A stretch of 64,000 bases of DNA from Mycobacterium mantenii (GCF_010731775.1 NZ_AP022590.1:1488001-1552000); one strand, 5' to 3'. Shown: positions 46,728 to 55,882, counted from the stretch's first letter. Program-made: numbers and translations. The notes: generated by a model from the sequence alone, not told the origin.

Positions 46728-46979
46728 CTAGCGAATCGGATCCTCGGGGACGACGCGCTTCCGGCTGATCAAGCGTGCCTGTTTGCGGGCCAAGCGCGCG
46801 CGCCTGCGCAGCTGCCGAGCATGCTCTACCGCGTCGCCGACGTGTCCGTCGTCGGAGGACTCCCGAGCCATACGGGCCCGGTAAGCCTTCTGCCGGCAGG
46901 CCCCGGAGCAGTACGACGCATCGGCGCGACCATAGAACGATGATCGGCACACACAGCACCGCATTTCCCTGGCCGACAT
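46728..46979 (-). CDS. Small zinc-ribbon-like protein, 83 aa
   Basis: From the ATG at 46979 (MSAREMRCCVC...). Cys pattern CxxC followed about 12 residues later by CxxxC (CCVCRSSFYGRADASYCSGACRQKAYRAR), typical of a small zinc knuckle, followed by an Arg-rich tail that could bind nucleic acid. Function unknown. Similar small Cys4 proteins are common in actinobacteria. The HAD/ATPase gene is downstream on the same strand; the second DosS-like gene is divergent. Confidence 0.72.
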   Translation of the reverse strand: MSAREMRCCVCRSSFYGRADASYCSGACRQKAYRARMARESSDDGHVGDAVEHARQLRRRARLARKQARLISRKRVVPEDPIR

Positions 46980-47173
46980 GCGCCAAACGTTACAGCTATC
47001 CGTAACGCTCGGCAAGTTTTCGTTTAGGGTAGCTCGATCCAAACCACAACGCTCCCAACCGAGTAGCATCAACGGGCGTAGGCGAGGCGCAGTGCGGGGC
47101 TGCTGTCTTTTGGTCGCTACGGAACATGCGCCGCGTCAAACGGGGCCAAGGGGGCCGTGGAAGGTGTCGATCC

Positions 47174-48874
47174 GTGGTCGTGGAGCACATTAGAGCGCCT
47201 TTTGCCCAGCTAGGCAGGCCGGATTTGGTGGGTCGCATGCACCAGCAACTCGACGAGCTGGTGGCTTCCCATGACCACATGGAGCAACTGCTGCAAGCCA
47301 TCGTCGAGATCGGTTCTTATGCGGACCTGGATGCGACGCTGCATCGAATCGTCACCGCGGCAACCGAATTGACGCAATCCCGCTATGGAGCATTGGCCGT
47401 CCGGGGCAGCGACGGCCGAATGGTCACTTTCGTGCACACCGGCATGGAGCGAGAGACGGAGCAATACATCGGCGATCTACCGGTAGGCAAGGGCGTTCTC
47501 GGCATCGGGCTCGAGACGACGGACGTGCTGCGTCTGGACGATCTGACCAAGCACCCGGCTGCGGTCGGCTTTCCGCCACACCATCCGCCCATGCGCGCCT
47601 TCCTCGGTGTGCCGATCGCGTCGCGTGATGACGTGTTCGGCAGCCTGTACGTCGCGGACGACAGCCCCGAGAAGGTGTTCACCGGATCCGACGAGATCAC
47701 CGCCCGCGCGCTGGCGGCGACCGCGGCGGTGGGCATCGATAAGGCGCAACTCTTCGATCGGCTGCGCACGTCGGCGGCGTGGGTCGAGGCTACTCGCGAG
47801 ATCACCGCGGCACTGCTGTCGGGTTCCGATTCGCACTCGGATGCCCTGCGGTTGATCGCCGAGCGCACGATGGAGTTGGCCGGTGCCGAGCAAGCGATCG
47901 TTCTTGTTCCGGTCGGCAAGCCGGACGACTGCGCCGACTCCTTGGTGGTGTCCATGGCTGCGGGACTGCACGCCGACGAGGTGACCGGCCAATTGGTGCC
48001 GATGGACGACTCCACCACCGGAGCTGTCTTCCGGTCCGGCAAAGCGGTGATCACCGAACACTTCCGCCACCCGATACCGGCCTTCACCGATGTCGGGCAG
48101 CGCCCGGCGATCGCGGTGCCGCTACGCGCCGGTGATGCCATGATTGGGGTGATCGCCGTGGCCCGCGCCACCGAAGCGCCCCCCTTCAAACCCGGCTACC
48201 TCGACTCCGTCAGCTCTTTCGCGGACCACGCCGCAGTGGCGCTGCAGCTTGCCGCCAATCGTGACCGCGAGCACGAGCTGAGCATTCTGGCCGACCGCGA
48301 ACGTATTGCGCATGACCTGCACGACCACGTCATCCGGCGGCTATTCGGCGCGGAGTTGGACCTGCAGAGCGCCATCGCCCGGTCCCGCTCACCGGATATG
48401 ACGGCTCACCTCAGCATGACCCTCGACAACCTCCAGGGCACCGTCGAAGACATCCGCGCGACCATCTTCGAGCTACAGCCTCGCTCCGACCCGGGCGATC
48501 TGTTTCCGCAGCGCATTCGACAACTCGTCGCCGATCTGACTGATGACTGCGACATCGTTGTCACTCTGAAAACAACGGGGTTGATGTCCGCGGTGGGCAG
48601 CGAGCTGGCCGAGCATGCCGCGGCGGTCATTACCCAGGCCATCGGCGATACTGCGCGTGACGTCGGCACGTCCCAACTGACCGTGGCGATCACGGTGGAC
48701 GACTCATTCACCCTCGATATCACCGCCGACGGTGGGCAAATCCCGGCCGACAACCCGCAAGGCTGCACCGACATGCACCGCCGCGCGGCACAACTCGGCG
48801 GCACCTGCCGGATCAGTTCACCTCCCGAAGGCGGCAACCACGTCCGTTGGATCGCGCCTGTCACCTGCCTGTAA
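47174..48874 (+). CDS. DosS-like GAF-GAF sensor with degenerate ATP-binding domain
   Basis: A 566-aa DosS homologue from the GTG at 47174 (GGAAGGTG upstream); an ATG at 47126 would add 16 residues. GAF 1 keeps the haem His (HHPPMRAF, about residue 137). The phospho-acceptor His is present (DLHDHVIRRLFG). The ATPase half is decayed: the N-box reads QAIGDTARD instead of EAxxNAVRH (nt 48635-48661), and the G1 box reads TADGGQIP instead of DNGxG (48722-48745). Catalytic ATP binding should be lost. It may act as a haem-bearing partner, a phosphatase-like or phospho-receiving subunit of DosS. No regulator gene is beside it. Confidence 0.88.
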   Translation: MVVEHIRAPFAQLGRPDLVGRMHQQLDELVASHDHMEQLLQAIVEIGSYADLDATLHRIVTAATELTQSRYGALAVRGSDGRMVTFVHTGMERETEQYIGDLPVGKGVLGIGLETTDVLRLDDLTKHPAAVGFPPHHPPMRAFLGVPIASRDDVFGSLYVADDSPEKVFTGSDEITARALAATAAVGIDKAQLFDRLRTSAAWVEATREITAALLSGSDSHSDALRLIAERTMELAGAEQAIVLVPVGKPDDCADSLVVSMAAGLHADEVTGQLVPMDDSTTGAVFRSGKAVITEHFRHPIPAFTDVGQRPAIAVPLRAGDAMIGVIAVARATEAPPFKPGYLDSVSSFADHAAVALQLAANRDREHELSILADRERIAHDLHDHVIRRLFGAELDLQSAIARSRSPDMTAHLSMTLDNLQGTVEDIRATIFELQPRSDPGDLFPQRIRQLVADLTDDCDIVVTLKTTGLMSAVGSELAEHAAAVITQAIGDTARDVGTSQLTVAITVDDSFTLDITADGGQIPADNPQGCTDMHRRAAQLGGTCRISSPPEGGNHVRWIAPVTCL

Positions 48875-48928
48875 TGCCCACGATTTTCGCTTTTTGGAAG
48901 GGATAGGGCCGGGCGGCCGGGGCGGTGC

Positions 48929-49777
48929 TCAATGCAGCGTGGCCGCGTTGACGAGCTTCTCGTCGGGTAACCCGTTGGGCTGCCCGGACTTCGAGGCACC
49001 GGACTCGCGCGTCAAGAAGCCGGTGAGTTCGCCGATCGCGCTCATCAAGGGCGCGGGGAAAACGATGGTGGTGTTCTTCTCCACCCCGAGTTCGAGCAAT
49101 GTCTGCAGGTTTCGCAGTTGTAAGGCCAGCGGGTGCTGCATCATGGTGTCCGATGCATCGCCGAGGGCGGCCGCGGCACGTGCCTCTCCCTCTGCGGCAA
49201 TGATTTTGGCACGCTTCTCCCGTTCCGCCTCGGCCTCACGCGCCATCGCGCGTTTCATGCTGTCCGGAAGCTGAATGTCCTTGAGCTCGACCAACGTGAC
49301 CTCCACGCCCCATTCCACCGTTGTTGTGTCGAGGATTTGGCGGATGCTGGCGTTGATCTTCTCGGTCTGGGCGAGGACCTCGTCGAGAGAATGTTGCCCG
49401 ACGACGTTGCGCAGGGTGGTCTGGGCGATCTGGTCGATGGCCGCGTGCACGTTCTCGATGACGACGACGGCCTTGCGGGCATCGATGACCCGGAAGTAGG
49501 CGACCGCGGCGATGTCGACGCTGACGTTATCGCGGGTGATGATCCCCTGCGACTGGATGGGCATGGTCACGATGCGCATCGACACCCGCAGCAGACGGTC
49601 GATGACCGGGATGATGAGGCGCAGTCCGGGCTCACGGACCGCGATGACCCGGCCGAGCCGAAAGTGCACGCCCCGTTGATACTGCTGTACGACCCGAATC
49701 GAGGCGGCCAATAAGGACAACCCCAGGACCGAAAGGAAAACCAAAAGAACCGTCGCACCCTGACTCACGACGACCAC
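48929..49777 (-). CDS. SPFH/band-7 slipin-type membrane protein
   Basis: A 282-aa prohibitin-like scaffold: an N-terminal membrane segment (GATVLLVFLSVLGLSLLAAS) followed by the SPFH domain (YQRGVHFRLGRVIAVREPGL; MPIQSQGIITRDNVSVDIAAVAYFRVID; TLRNVVGQHSLDEVLAQ) and a coiled-coil-like helix rich in Ala/Glu/Arg (AMAREAEAEREKRAKIIAAEGEA). Expected to form membrane microdomains. Start GTG at 49777, or the GTG at 49768 with GAGG upstream. A strong DosR-like box 80 bp upstream places it in the island's regulon. Confidence 0.9.
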   Translation of the reverse strand: MVVVSQGATVLLVFLSVLGLSLLAASIRVVQQYQRGVHFRLGRVIAVREPGLRLIIPVIDRLLRVSMRIVTMPIQSQGIITRDNVSVDIAAVAYFRVIDARKAVVVIENVHAAIDQIAQTTLRNVVGQHSLDEVLAQTEKINASIRQILDTTTVEWGVEVTLVELKDIQLPDSMKRAMAREAEAEREKRAKIIAAEGEARAAAALGDASDTMMQHPLALQLRNLQTLLELGVEKNTTIVFPAPLMSAIGELTGFLTRESGASKSGQPNGLPDEKLVNAATLH

Positions 49778-49854
49778 CTCGATCCACTTTACTCTTACCT
49801 ATCCGCGGTGACCACGCGGTTACCACCAACGCTAGAGCCCGTCATCGTGTGACT

Positions 49855-49892
49855 CAGCGGCCGAAAGTCCCTGTTCGGCCGCCGAAGGGCCC
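49855..49892. promoter_or_regulatory. Predicted DosR box for the slipin gene
   Basis: On the minus strand the core reads GGGACTTTCGGCCG (49858-49871), 80 bp upstream of the slipin start. A second, weaker palindrome (GAAGGGCCCTTC) follows within 49879-49892. Confidence 0.78.
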
Positions 49893-49928
49893 TTCCTCGG
49901 TGCGCCCAAGTGTTCCCGGACGGTCGGT

Positions 49929-51338
49929 TCAGCCCTGCACACCAACGGCGGCTTCCAGTTCGACCAAGGACAGCTCGGTGAGCGGAATCAGGGCGCCGAT
50001 GTCGCGCACCACCTCGGCACCCGCAACAAATCCGATCCCGATCCGGTCGGCGTAGGAGCACGTCGTGATGTTGAGAGTTTGACCGTCGTAAACAGTTGAA
50101 ACCGGATACATCTCGTCGATATGGGCTCCGTTGAAGTACATTTCGTCGCGAGGTCCGGGGACATGCGAAATCGGCAGGTTGTATCCGGTTCGGATCTTCG
50201 GCGCCAACGGCAGCATCGGGGAGATGACCGTCGCGGCAATGCTCCCCGCCGTGGTCAGCAGGGATGCCGCCGCTCCACGTTTTGCCACCCAGTCCTTTCC
50301 TTCCGACATGGACCGATGGATCAGCGCCAACCGCGCGACCGGATCATCCACATTGGTGCCGAGGGGACAGATCCAGAAGCCAAACCTGTTGCCATAGTTT
50401 TCATTTACAGCCGCGGGTTGCGTACGATCGCGGACGGTGATCGGACAGATCGCCGCCAACGACTGCTTGGGCAATTCGCCGCGATCACTCAGCCACCGGC
50501 GCAGAACGGAAGCCAACATGGCGTTGACCACGTCGTTGCCGGTCACCCCGGCGGCCCTTTGTACCGCCCGGATACGGCTCTTCGCCCAACTGCCCGCACA
50601 GACCGCACGCCCTGGCCCGAGACGGCCGTTGAACCTGGTGTACGGAGCCCCCAGCGGCAGCACGGTGGTGTGCCGGACCAGACCGCCGATCACGGTGGAC
50701 AACTCGCCGGTGATGACCCGTTCGACCATGCCGGTGCTCGACGCCGCCGCATCGGCCAGGAACCGAAGCGGCGCGACCATACGCCGCAGCAACCCTTTCG
50801 ATTCCGGCGCCGACGCGCATCCATGACCGCAGTTCGCATGGAAAGGTGGCATCGACCGAAGCATCGGATCGGTGCTGAGCGCATCGGCGATCATCTGGAC
50901 ACCGGCAACGCCGTCGATGATGGTGTGGTGCACCTTGACGTAGAAGGCGAATCTGCCGTCTTCGAGGCCGTCGATCAGATACGACATCCACATGGGGCGC
51001 GACCGGTCAAGTCGCTCCGCATCGAGCTCGCCGATCAGCCGCCAGAATTCGTCGTAACCGCCAGAAATGCTGCGGCGCCGGCAATGTCGGCTCAGGTCGA
51101 CGGTGTCGAGATCGTGCCAGACCCACATGCCACCGGTATTTAAGCCTCGATGCGGGTACCTGCGAAGCCTCGGATCGATCGAGTCGTGGGTCGCAAGCGC
51201 CGCGCGATAGAGCGCATCGACATAGTCAGGCCCGGCGTCCGCGGGTGGTGACAGTAGCAGCACGGCACCGACATGCATGGGACTGGCCACCAACTCCGCG
51301 GTCATCATCGCGGCGTCCAACGGATTCAGCGGATTCAC
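49929..51338 (-). CDS. WS/DGAT family acyltransferase, third copy
   Basis: A 469-aa acyltransferase with HHTIIDG at about residues 136-142. The N-terminus (NPLNPLDAAMMTAELVASPMHVGAVLLL) and the motif ISHVPGPRDEMYFNGAHIDEMYP place it in a different subgroup (Rv1760/Rv3371-like) from the Tgs1-like copies. The GTG at 51338 has GAGGACACG just upstream. It lies 14 bp downstream of the alpha/beta hydrolase gene on the same strand, so the two form an operon. Probable products: wax ester or triacylglycerol. Confidence 0.91.
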   Translation of the reverse strand: MNPLNPLDAAMMTAELVASPMHVGAVLLLSPPADAGPDYVDALYRAALATHDSIDPRLRRYPHRGLNTGGMWVWHDLDTVDLSRHCRRRSISGGYDEFWRLIGELDAERLDRSRPMWMSYLIDGLEDGRFAFYVKVHHTIIDGVAGVQMIADALSTDPMLRSMPPFHANCGHGCASAPESKGLLRRMVAPLRFLADAAASSTGMVERVITGELSTVIGGLVRHTTVLPLGAPYTRFNGRLGPGRAVCAGSWAKSRIRAVQRAAGVTGNDVVNAMLASVLRRWLSDRGELPKQSLAAICPITVRDRTQPAAVNENYGNRFGFWICPLGTNVDDPVARLALIHRSMSEGKDWVAKRGAAASLLTTAGSIAATVISPMLPLAPKIRTGYNLPISHVPGPRDEMYFNGAHIDEMYPVSTVYDGQTLNITTCSYADRIGIGFVAGAEVVRDIGALIPLTELSLVELEAAVGVQG

Positions 51339-51352
51339 CGTGTCCTCGGCAA

Positions 51353-52591
51353 CTACGCGGACTTGTCGCGCCGCATCGCTGGTGCGTCCAGAAGACCCGA
51401 TTGCCTTAGCGCCGCCAGCACGAACCGCTGCACCGGCTGCGATCGGAAGAATCCGGTATGTCCACCGGGGTACCAGACTATCTTCGGTTTACCCCAGTGC
51501 TCCCAGAGGCGGATCACCTGCTCGCGTGGGTGCACCACTTGGTCAGCGATGCCCGCATAGATGAAACGCCCCTGCATGGGCACCAGTGGAGTGAGCGAAA
51601 GCGGCGAGATCATCCGCCCGATGGGTTCAGCCAACTTCATCGTGAGACGACGTGGGTCGTCGTGGCTCAGACCGGAGTGGCGGCCCAGCACCGTCACCAG
51701 GTCCGCCACCGGGATGCCCAGGATCGCGCAGGTGAGGCCGCTCTCGAGGCTGGCAACTAGCGCGGCGATATAGCCGCCGAGCGACAGGCTGTTCAATCCG
51801 ATCAGCGAATCCGGCTCCTGCAACCGGATCCAGGACAGCAGGCGCCGGATATCCCACACCGCCTGGGCCGTCGCATGCACGTCGTCGAGAACATTTTCTC
51901 CCGGGAAGACCCGGCCCTGGGGAAGGCCGCGCGCCCTGGGGCCGTGCATCGGAAGCACTGGCATGACGACGTTCAGCTTGAGCTCATCGTGCAGTTTCCA
52001 CGCGCGAAATATGGCGAGATCGAGTGCGGCCCGGCCCATCTCGGTACCGTGCACACACACGAGCCAGGGACGCGGCTGCGGATGGCGCAGCAGCAGGGCG
52101 TACTCACGGTTGTTCCCGGTGTACGTCTGCCAGCGTTGCGCACCCGGTTCGCCGGGATGCGGCAGGTACCCACTGTCATAGGCGAGGCGATAAAACGAAC
52201 GTCGGTATCCCCTGACGTGCCGAATAGTCAGTTCCGAAAGGACCGGAGGTTCGCCAAAGAATTCTGTGGGATTGTCCAGCCATCCCTTACCCCCGTAGAA
52301 GTCCAGCGCGGCGATGACCTCGCGGGTGATGTGCTCGAACACCTCGGGTCGACTGACCGGACGGCGCGCCTTGAGTCCGGTCAGGACGATTTCGTCGCGA
52401 AAAGCCTGTGCGGCCAGCGCGAGGGTGGGCCGTGCGATCGGGAGTTGATTCGGCGCTTGATGGAGATAATCGCGCCACGACTGAGCGAGGTATCGACCGG
52501 TGTGCGTGAACGGCCTGATCGCTGCGCCTAACCCGTCGGCGGCAGAGGAACTCAGTCGCTGACGGTCGTGGCTGGCGGATTCGTCGGCCAT
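51353..52591 (-). CDS. Alpha/beta hydrolase (Rv2627c-like)
   Basis: A 412-aa alpha/beta hydrolase, the size of the DosR-regulon protein Rv2627c. Nucleophile elbow as LNSLSLGGY, with later GIADQVVHPREQ (acid) and GGHTGFF (His). N-terminal 150 residues are a helical cap region. A role in lipid ester handling is reasonable given the WS/DGAT next to it. Start at the ATG at 52591, although no good Shine-Dalgarno is visible and translation may begin from a short leader. DosR-like site 55 bp upstream. Confidence 0.87.
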   Translation of the reverse strand: MADESASHDRQRLSSSAADGLGAAIRPFTHTGRYLAQSWRDYLHQAPNQLPIARPTLALAAQAFRDEIVLTGLKARRPVSRPEVFEHITREVIAALDFYGGKGWLDNPTEFFGEPPVLSELTIRHVRGYRRSFYRLAYDSGYLPHPGEPGAQRWQTYTGNNREYALLLRHPQPRPWLVCVHGTEMGRAALDLAIFRAWKLHDELKLNVVMPVLPMHGPRARGLPQGRVFPGENVLDDVHATAQAVWDIRRLLSWIRLQEPDSLIGLNSLSLGGYIAALVASLESGLTCAILGIPVADLVTVLGRHSGLSHDDPRRLTMKLAEPIGRMISPLSLTPLVPMQGRFIYAGIADQVVHPREQVIRLWEHWGKPKIVWYPGGHTGFFRSQPVQRFVLAALRQSGLLDAPAMRRDKSA

Positions 52592-52645
52592 GACGGCAGG
52601 TTAGCGCGCCCCAGGGTCAGTACCTTAGGGGATTACGGCCCGACC

Positions 52646-52665
52646 AAAGCAACGAAAGTCCTTTA
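52646..52665. promoter_or_regulatory. Predicted DosR box for the hydrolase-WS/DGAT operon
   Basis: On the minus strand the core reads AGGACTTTCGTTGC; the left half is strong, the right half is weak. It is 55 bp upstream of the start at 52591. Confidence 0.55.
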
Positions 52666-52690
52666 CCGGCAACCTTAACCGCCCGCACCG

Positions 52691-52732
52691 TCTGGGACCA
52701 ATTACCGGGCGTGAAGGGACTTTGGTCACTCG
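52691..52732. promoter_or_regulatory. Predicted tandem DosR boxes for the 89-aa gene
   Basis: Site 1 (52691-52710) core GGGACCAATTACCG; site 2 (52713-52732) core GGGACTTTGGTCAC, near ideal. Their centres are 22 bp apart, like the ctpF pair. Site 2 ends 102 bp before the ATG at 52834. Confidence 0.8.
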
Positions 52733-52833
52733 CGCCGCCGTTCGGGCAGTCGTAACCTCGGGGCGTCCAATAAGGCCGGTCTCAACGGTGAGACGAACGG
52801 CCAATCGCGACGAATTCAGTATGAGGAGTTGTC

Positions 52834-53103
52834 ATGACAGAGGCACAGGCGCCGCAGAAGTCCGAGCCGCCCCGTTGGGCGGAACTGTCCGACGAGGTAC
52901 TCGAATCGGTCGAGTCCGGCCGTAAGCAGGCCATCGAGGCCGTCCGCAAGTTCGTCGATCAGGTCAGCGCGCAGATCCCCGATCAATCTCGACGCAAGAC
53001 CGTCGTCGACGCCGCCCTGCAGTTGGCTGACGAGTTGGTCACCGCCCGGATCGAGTTCTTGCGCAGCGTGGTACGAAGCGCCGGCGAGGCGGTCAGCAAG
53101 TAG
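52834..53103 (+). CDS. Small helical protein, 89 aa, phasin-like
   Basis: Starts at 52834 with GAGGAG upstream. It is a single amphipathic helix-rich protein (ELSDEVLESVESGRKQAIEAVRKFVDQV, AALQLADELVTARIEFLRSVVRSAGEAV) with no signal peptide, like phasins or lipid-droplet surface proteins. That fits the three WS/DGAT genes in the island, but no specific family is recognised. It has two DosR boxes and a strong terminator, so it is a stand-alone, probably strongly induced gene. Confidence 0.8.
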   Translation: MTEAQAPQKSEPPRWAELSDEVLESVESGRKQAIEAVRKFVDQVSAQIPDQSRRKTVVDAALQLADELVTARIEFLRSVVRSAGEAVSK

Positions 53104-53124
53104 AGCTTCACCCGAAAGCATCGA

Positions 53125-53164
53125 TGGACGGATGCCCCACCGCCATTGGCGGGGCATCCGTCCA
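53125..53164. terminator. Strong hairpin terminator after the 89-aa gene
   Basis: A perfect 14-bp stem, TGGACGGATGCCCC (53125-53138) with GGGGCATCCGTCCA (53151-53164), 12-nt loop, 22 nt after the stop. It also lies before the end of the convergent flavodoxin gene. Confidence 0.85.
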
Positions 53165-53200
53165 GAACGCACGCAAACCGCACTAATCGCGAGCCGGCGG

Positions 53201-53683
53201 TCAGGAAGCGGCCGTGGAGGACTCGACCCGCCGGCGCAGACGCGCCGCGAATCCCTCGGCTCGTTCAAGATCGCGGCCGTCCGGCCGTCCCCTGTTGATG
53301 CCCCCGATCAACCCGAATGGCCCAATCGTGTCGAACCCCCGGCACGAGTACGAGCCGATTACGTCAAACCCCTTGGCTGCGAGCCGTTTCCGCAGCGGCC
53401 GATGGTAGCCGAACAGTGGAACTTCACGGGCGCCGCTGGTGTAGAACGTGAACGCGCGGATATGGTCGACGGTCGGCAAGTGGCGGATCAACTTCTGCAG
53501 CCTCGTATCCACATTCATGTAATAGATGCCCGACCCGAAGCCGATGAGGTCGTACTGGCGCAGCGTGGCGGGGTCGACGGCCTCGGGTGCGATGACCTCG
53601 GCACCCAGCGCCCCGGCCATCCGGTCGGCGACCAAGCGGGTATTGCCGTGCGACTTCGAGGAGCAGATGATGAGCGACTTCAT
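53201..53683 (-). CDS. Flavodoxin-domain protein
   Basis: A 160-aa FMN-binding electron carrier. FMN-phosphate loop SSKSHGNT at the N-terminus, and GSGIYYMNVD and FTFYTSGAR around the isoalloxazine site. Slightly longer than plain flavodoxins because of a basic C-terminal tail. ATG at 53683 with AGGGGG upstream; divergent from fadD with boxes between. It could donate electrons to the nitroreductase-like proteins or other hypoxic redox enzymes (inference). Confidence 0.87.
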   Translation of the reverse strand: MKSLIICSSKSHGNTRLVADRMAGALGAEVIAPEAVDPATLRQYDLIGFGSGIYYMNVDTRLQKLIRHLPTVDHIRAFTFYTSGAREVPLFGYHRPLRKRLAAKGFDVIGSYSCRGFDTIGPFGLIGGINRGRPDGRDLERAEGFAARLRRRVESSTAAS

Positions 53684-53769
53684 TGCTCAACCCCCTTCGT
53701 GAACGTGCGGACGCCGGTCCCATGCTGCGTGCGTTGTGCGCCCGCCGTAAGGGCGCAAAGGCACACAGC

Positions 53770-53789
53770 AGCGGGGCCTTGGTCACTTG
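53770..53789. promoter_or_regulatory. Predicted DosR box, flavodoxin side
   Basis: Core GGGCCTTGGTCACT, 87 bp upstream of the flavodoxin start at 53683. Confidence 0.68.
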
Positions 53790-53869
53790 TGATGAATCGA
53801 GTTGTCGCCGGTTGACTGCCGCGCAAGCACACCGAGGGAAGGGCGGCGCCGGGGACGTTTGTCGGTCTC

Positions 53870-53889
53870 GACGTGACTTTTGCCTCTAC
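53870..53889. promoter_or_regulatory. Predicted DosR box, fadD side
   Basis: Core GTGACTTTTGCCTC, 91 bp upstream of the fadD ATG at 53980. The 296-bp gap 53684-53979 contains no other feature I can support. Confidence 0.55.
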
Positions 53890-53979
53890 CCGCGACCTGC
53901 GGGCAGCGGCAGGATCGAAAGGCTCACAACAGATAGTCGCACCAGCGGTATTCGGCTCGGCAGCAACGGATTAGCACCA

Positions 53980-55848
53980 ATGAAAGCATTACACCTTCCG
54001 GCGGAGCGGCCCGACTTCGCCAAGATCGAGACTCGCGCACCGTCGGTGGCTCACATGTTCCTCAACCGGGTCGCCGCCACTCCGCATGCCGAGGCCTTTC
54101 GATACCCACAGGACCACAGCTGGGAAAGCGTGAATTGGCAGCAGGTCGGCGAACGTGTCTGCAACATCGCCGGCGGTCTGATCTCGTTGGGAATCGCACC
54201 AGAGGATCGGGTCGCCCTCGTATCGGCGACGCGCTACGAGTGGGTGCTCATCGATTTCGCCGTGATGTGCGCCGGCGCCGCGACCACTACGGTGTATCCC
54301 ACGACCAACGACCGCGACACCGCCTACATTCTGGCCAATTCCGGAAGCAGAGTGGTGATCGTCGAGAACCAGACTCAGCTCAACAAACTGCTCGCCCACC
54401 GGGCCGAACTGCCCGATGTGCACAAAGTGGTGATGATCGACGGCAATGGTGACGGCGACTGGGTGATCACCCTCGGCGAACTCGAACAGCTCGGAAAGCA
54501 ATTGCTCGCCGATTCGCCCGATGCCGTCACGAAGCGTGTCGCGGCGGTCGGTCCGGAACAGCTCGCCAGCCTGATCTACACCTCCGGCACCACCGGGCGC
54601 CCGAAAGGCGTGCGGCTGACCCACGGCGCGTGGACGTATACCGCGGCGGCTATCGACGCGCTCAACATCCTCGGCCCCGACGACCTCAACTTTCTGTGGC
54701 TGCCGTTGGCGCATGCATTCGGCAAGGTGATGTTGGCGCTGCCGCTTCAGATCGGGTTCCCCACCGCCATTGATGGCCGGGTGGAAAGGATCGTCGACAA
54801 TCTCGCGGCGTTACAGCCCACCATCATGGGCGCTGCGCCACGCATCTTCGAGAAAGCCCACGCCCGCGTCCAGGAGATGGTCGCCGAGCAGGGCCGGTTC
54901 CGCAAGAAGATGTTCGACTGGTCGATCGGGGTGGGCTTGAAGGTCTCGGCTGCCCGGCAAGCGGGGAAGAAACCCTCGTTATCGTCATCGCTGGCCTACA
55001 AAGTCGCGGACCGGATGGTGTTCTCGACGATCCGGCAGCGGTTCGGCGGGCGGCTGCGATTCTTCGTGTCCGCTGCCGCCGCCCTCGACCGTGATGTCGC
55101 GCAGTGGTTCGACGCGGTCGGCATCGTCGTGCTCGAGGGCTACGGTCTGACCGAGACCGCCGCCGCGTCGTTCATCAACCGCCCCGGCGCCTACCGATTC
55201 GGAACGGTTGGCTGGCCGTTCCCGGCCACCGAAGTCAAGATCGCCGACGACGGTGAGATCTTGCTCAGAGGGCCAGGTTTGATGACCGCTTACCACGATC
55301 TGCCCGACGCTACCGCCGAGGCGCTCGACCCGGACGGTTGGTTCCGCACCGGCGACGTCGGAGAAATCGACGCCGATGGCTTCCTGCGAATCACCGACCG
55401 CAAAAAGGACATGTTCAAAACCTCACAGGGAAAGTACGTGGCGCCGTCGGCAATCGATGCGAGATTCAAGGGCCTCTGTCCGTACGTGAGCGAGTTCCTC
55501 GTCTACGGGGAGGGCAAGCCGTACTGCGTGGCCCTCATAGGCCTTGACGCCGAGGCGATTACCGAGTGGGCCGCCAAGAACGGGCTCGCGGACAAGTCAT
55601 TTGCCGAGATCGCCCACGACGAGAAGACCCGCGCGATGATCGCCGGATACCTCGATGTGCTGAACTCCGAACTGAATCGTTGGGAACAGATCAAGAAATT
55701 CACGATCGCCGACCGCGAACTGTCGATCGAAGACGGCGATTTGACGCCGAGTATGAAGCTGCGCCGCAAAGTGGTCATCGAAAAATTCGCCGACCGGCTG
55801 TCCGCCCTTTACGACTCCGGCAGCGAAAAGTCGCTCGCTGCATCATGA
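53980..55848 (+). CDS. Long-chain fatty-acid-CoA ligase (FadD15-like)
   Basis: Activates fatty acids to acyl-CoA, 622 aa. AMP-binding signature YTSGTTGRPKGV at about residues 197-208, GYGLTETAAASFINRP, and TGDVGEIDADGFLRITDRKKDMFKTSQGKYV as the hinge/ligase motif. The ATG at 53980 begins the conserved N-terminus (MKALHLPAERPDFAKIE); the open frame runs upstream to 53683 with low-quality sequence. It would supply acyl-CoA for the WS/DGATs. Own DosR-type box 91 bp upstream. Confidence 0.93.
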   Translation: MKALHLPAERPDFAKIETRAPSVAHMFLNRVAATPHAEAFRYPQDHSWESVNWQQVGERVCNIAGGLISLGIAPEDRVALVSATRYEWVLIDFAVMCAGAATTTVYPTTNDRDTAYILANSGSRVVIVENQTQLNKLLAHRAELPDVHKVVMIDGNGDGDWVITLGELEQLGKQLLADSPDAVTKRVAAVGPEQLASLIYTSGTTGRPKGVRLTHGAWTYTAAAIDALNILGPDDLNFLWLPLAHAFGKVMLALPLQIGFPTAIDGRVERIVDNLAALQPTIMGAAPRIFEKAHARVQEMVAEQGRFRKKMFDWSIGVGLKVSAARQAGKKPSLSSSLAYKVADRMVFSTIRQRFGGRLRFFVSAAAALDRDVAQWFDAVGIVVLEGYGLTETAAASFINRPGAYRFGTVGWPFPATEVKIADDGEILLRGPGLMTAYHDLPDATAEALDPDGWFRTGDVGEIDADGFLRITDRKKDMFKTSQGKYVAPSAIDARFKGLCPYVSEFLVYGEGKPYCVALIGLDAEAITEWAAKNGLADKSFAEIAHDEKTRAMIAGYLDVLNSELNRWEQIKKFTIADRELSIEDGDLTPSMKLRRKVVIEKFADRLSALYDSGSEKSLAAS

Positions 55849-55862
55849 GTCGGCGAGGAGCC

Positions 55863-55882
55863 ACCGGGACTTAAGACCCTTA
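55863..55882. promoter_or_regulatory. Predicted DosR box for the Rv2629-like operon
   Basis: Core GGGACTTAAGACCC is almost ideal, 95 bp upstream of the start at 55977. Confidence 0.82.
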
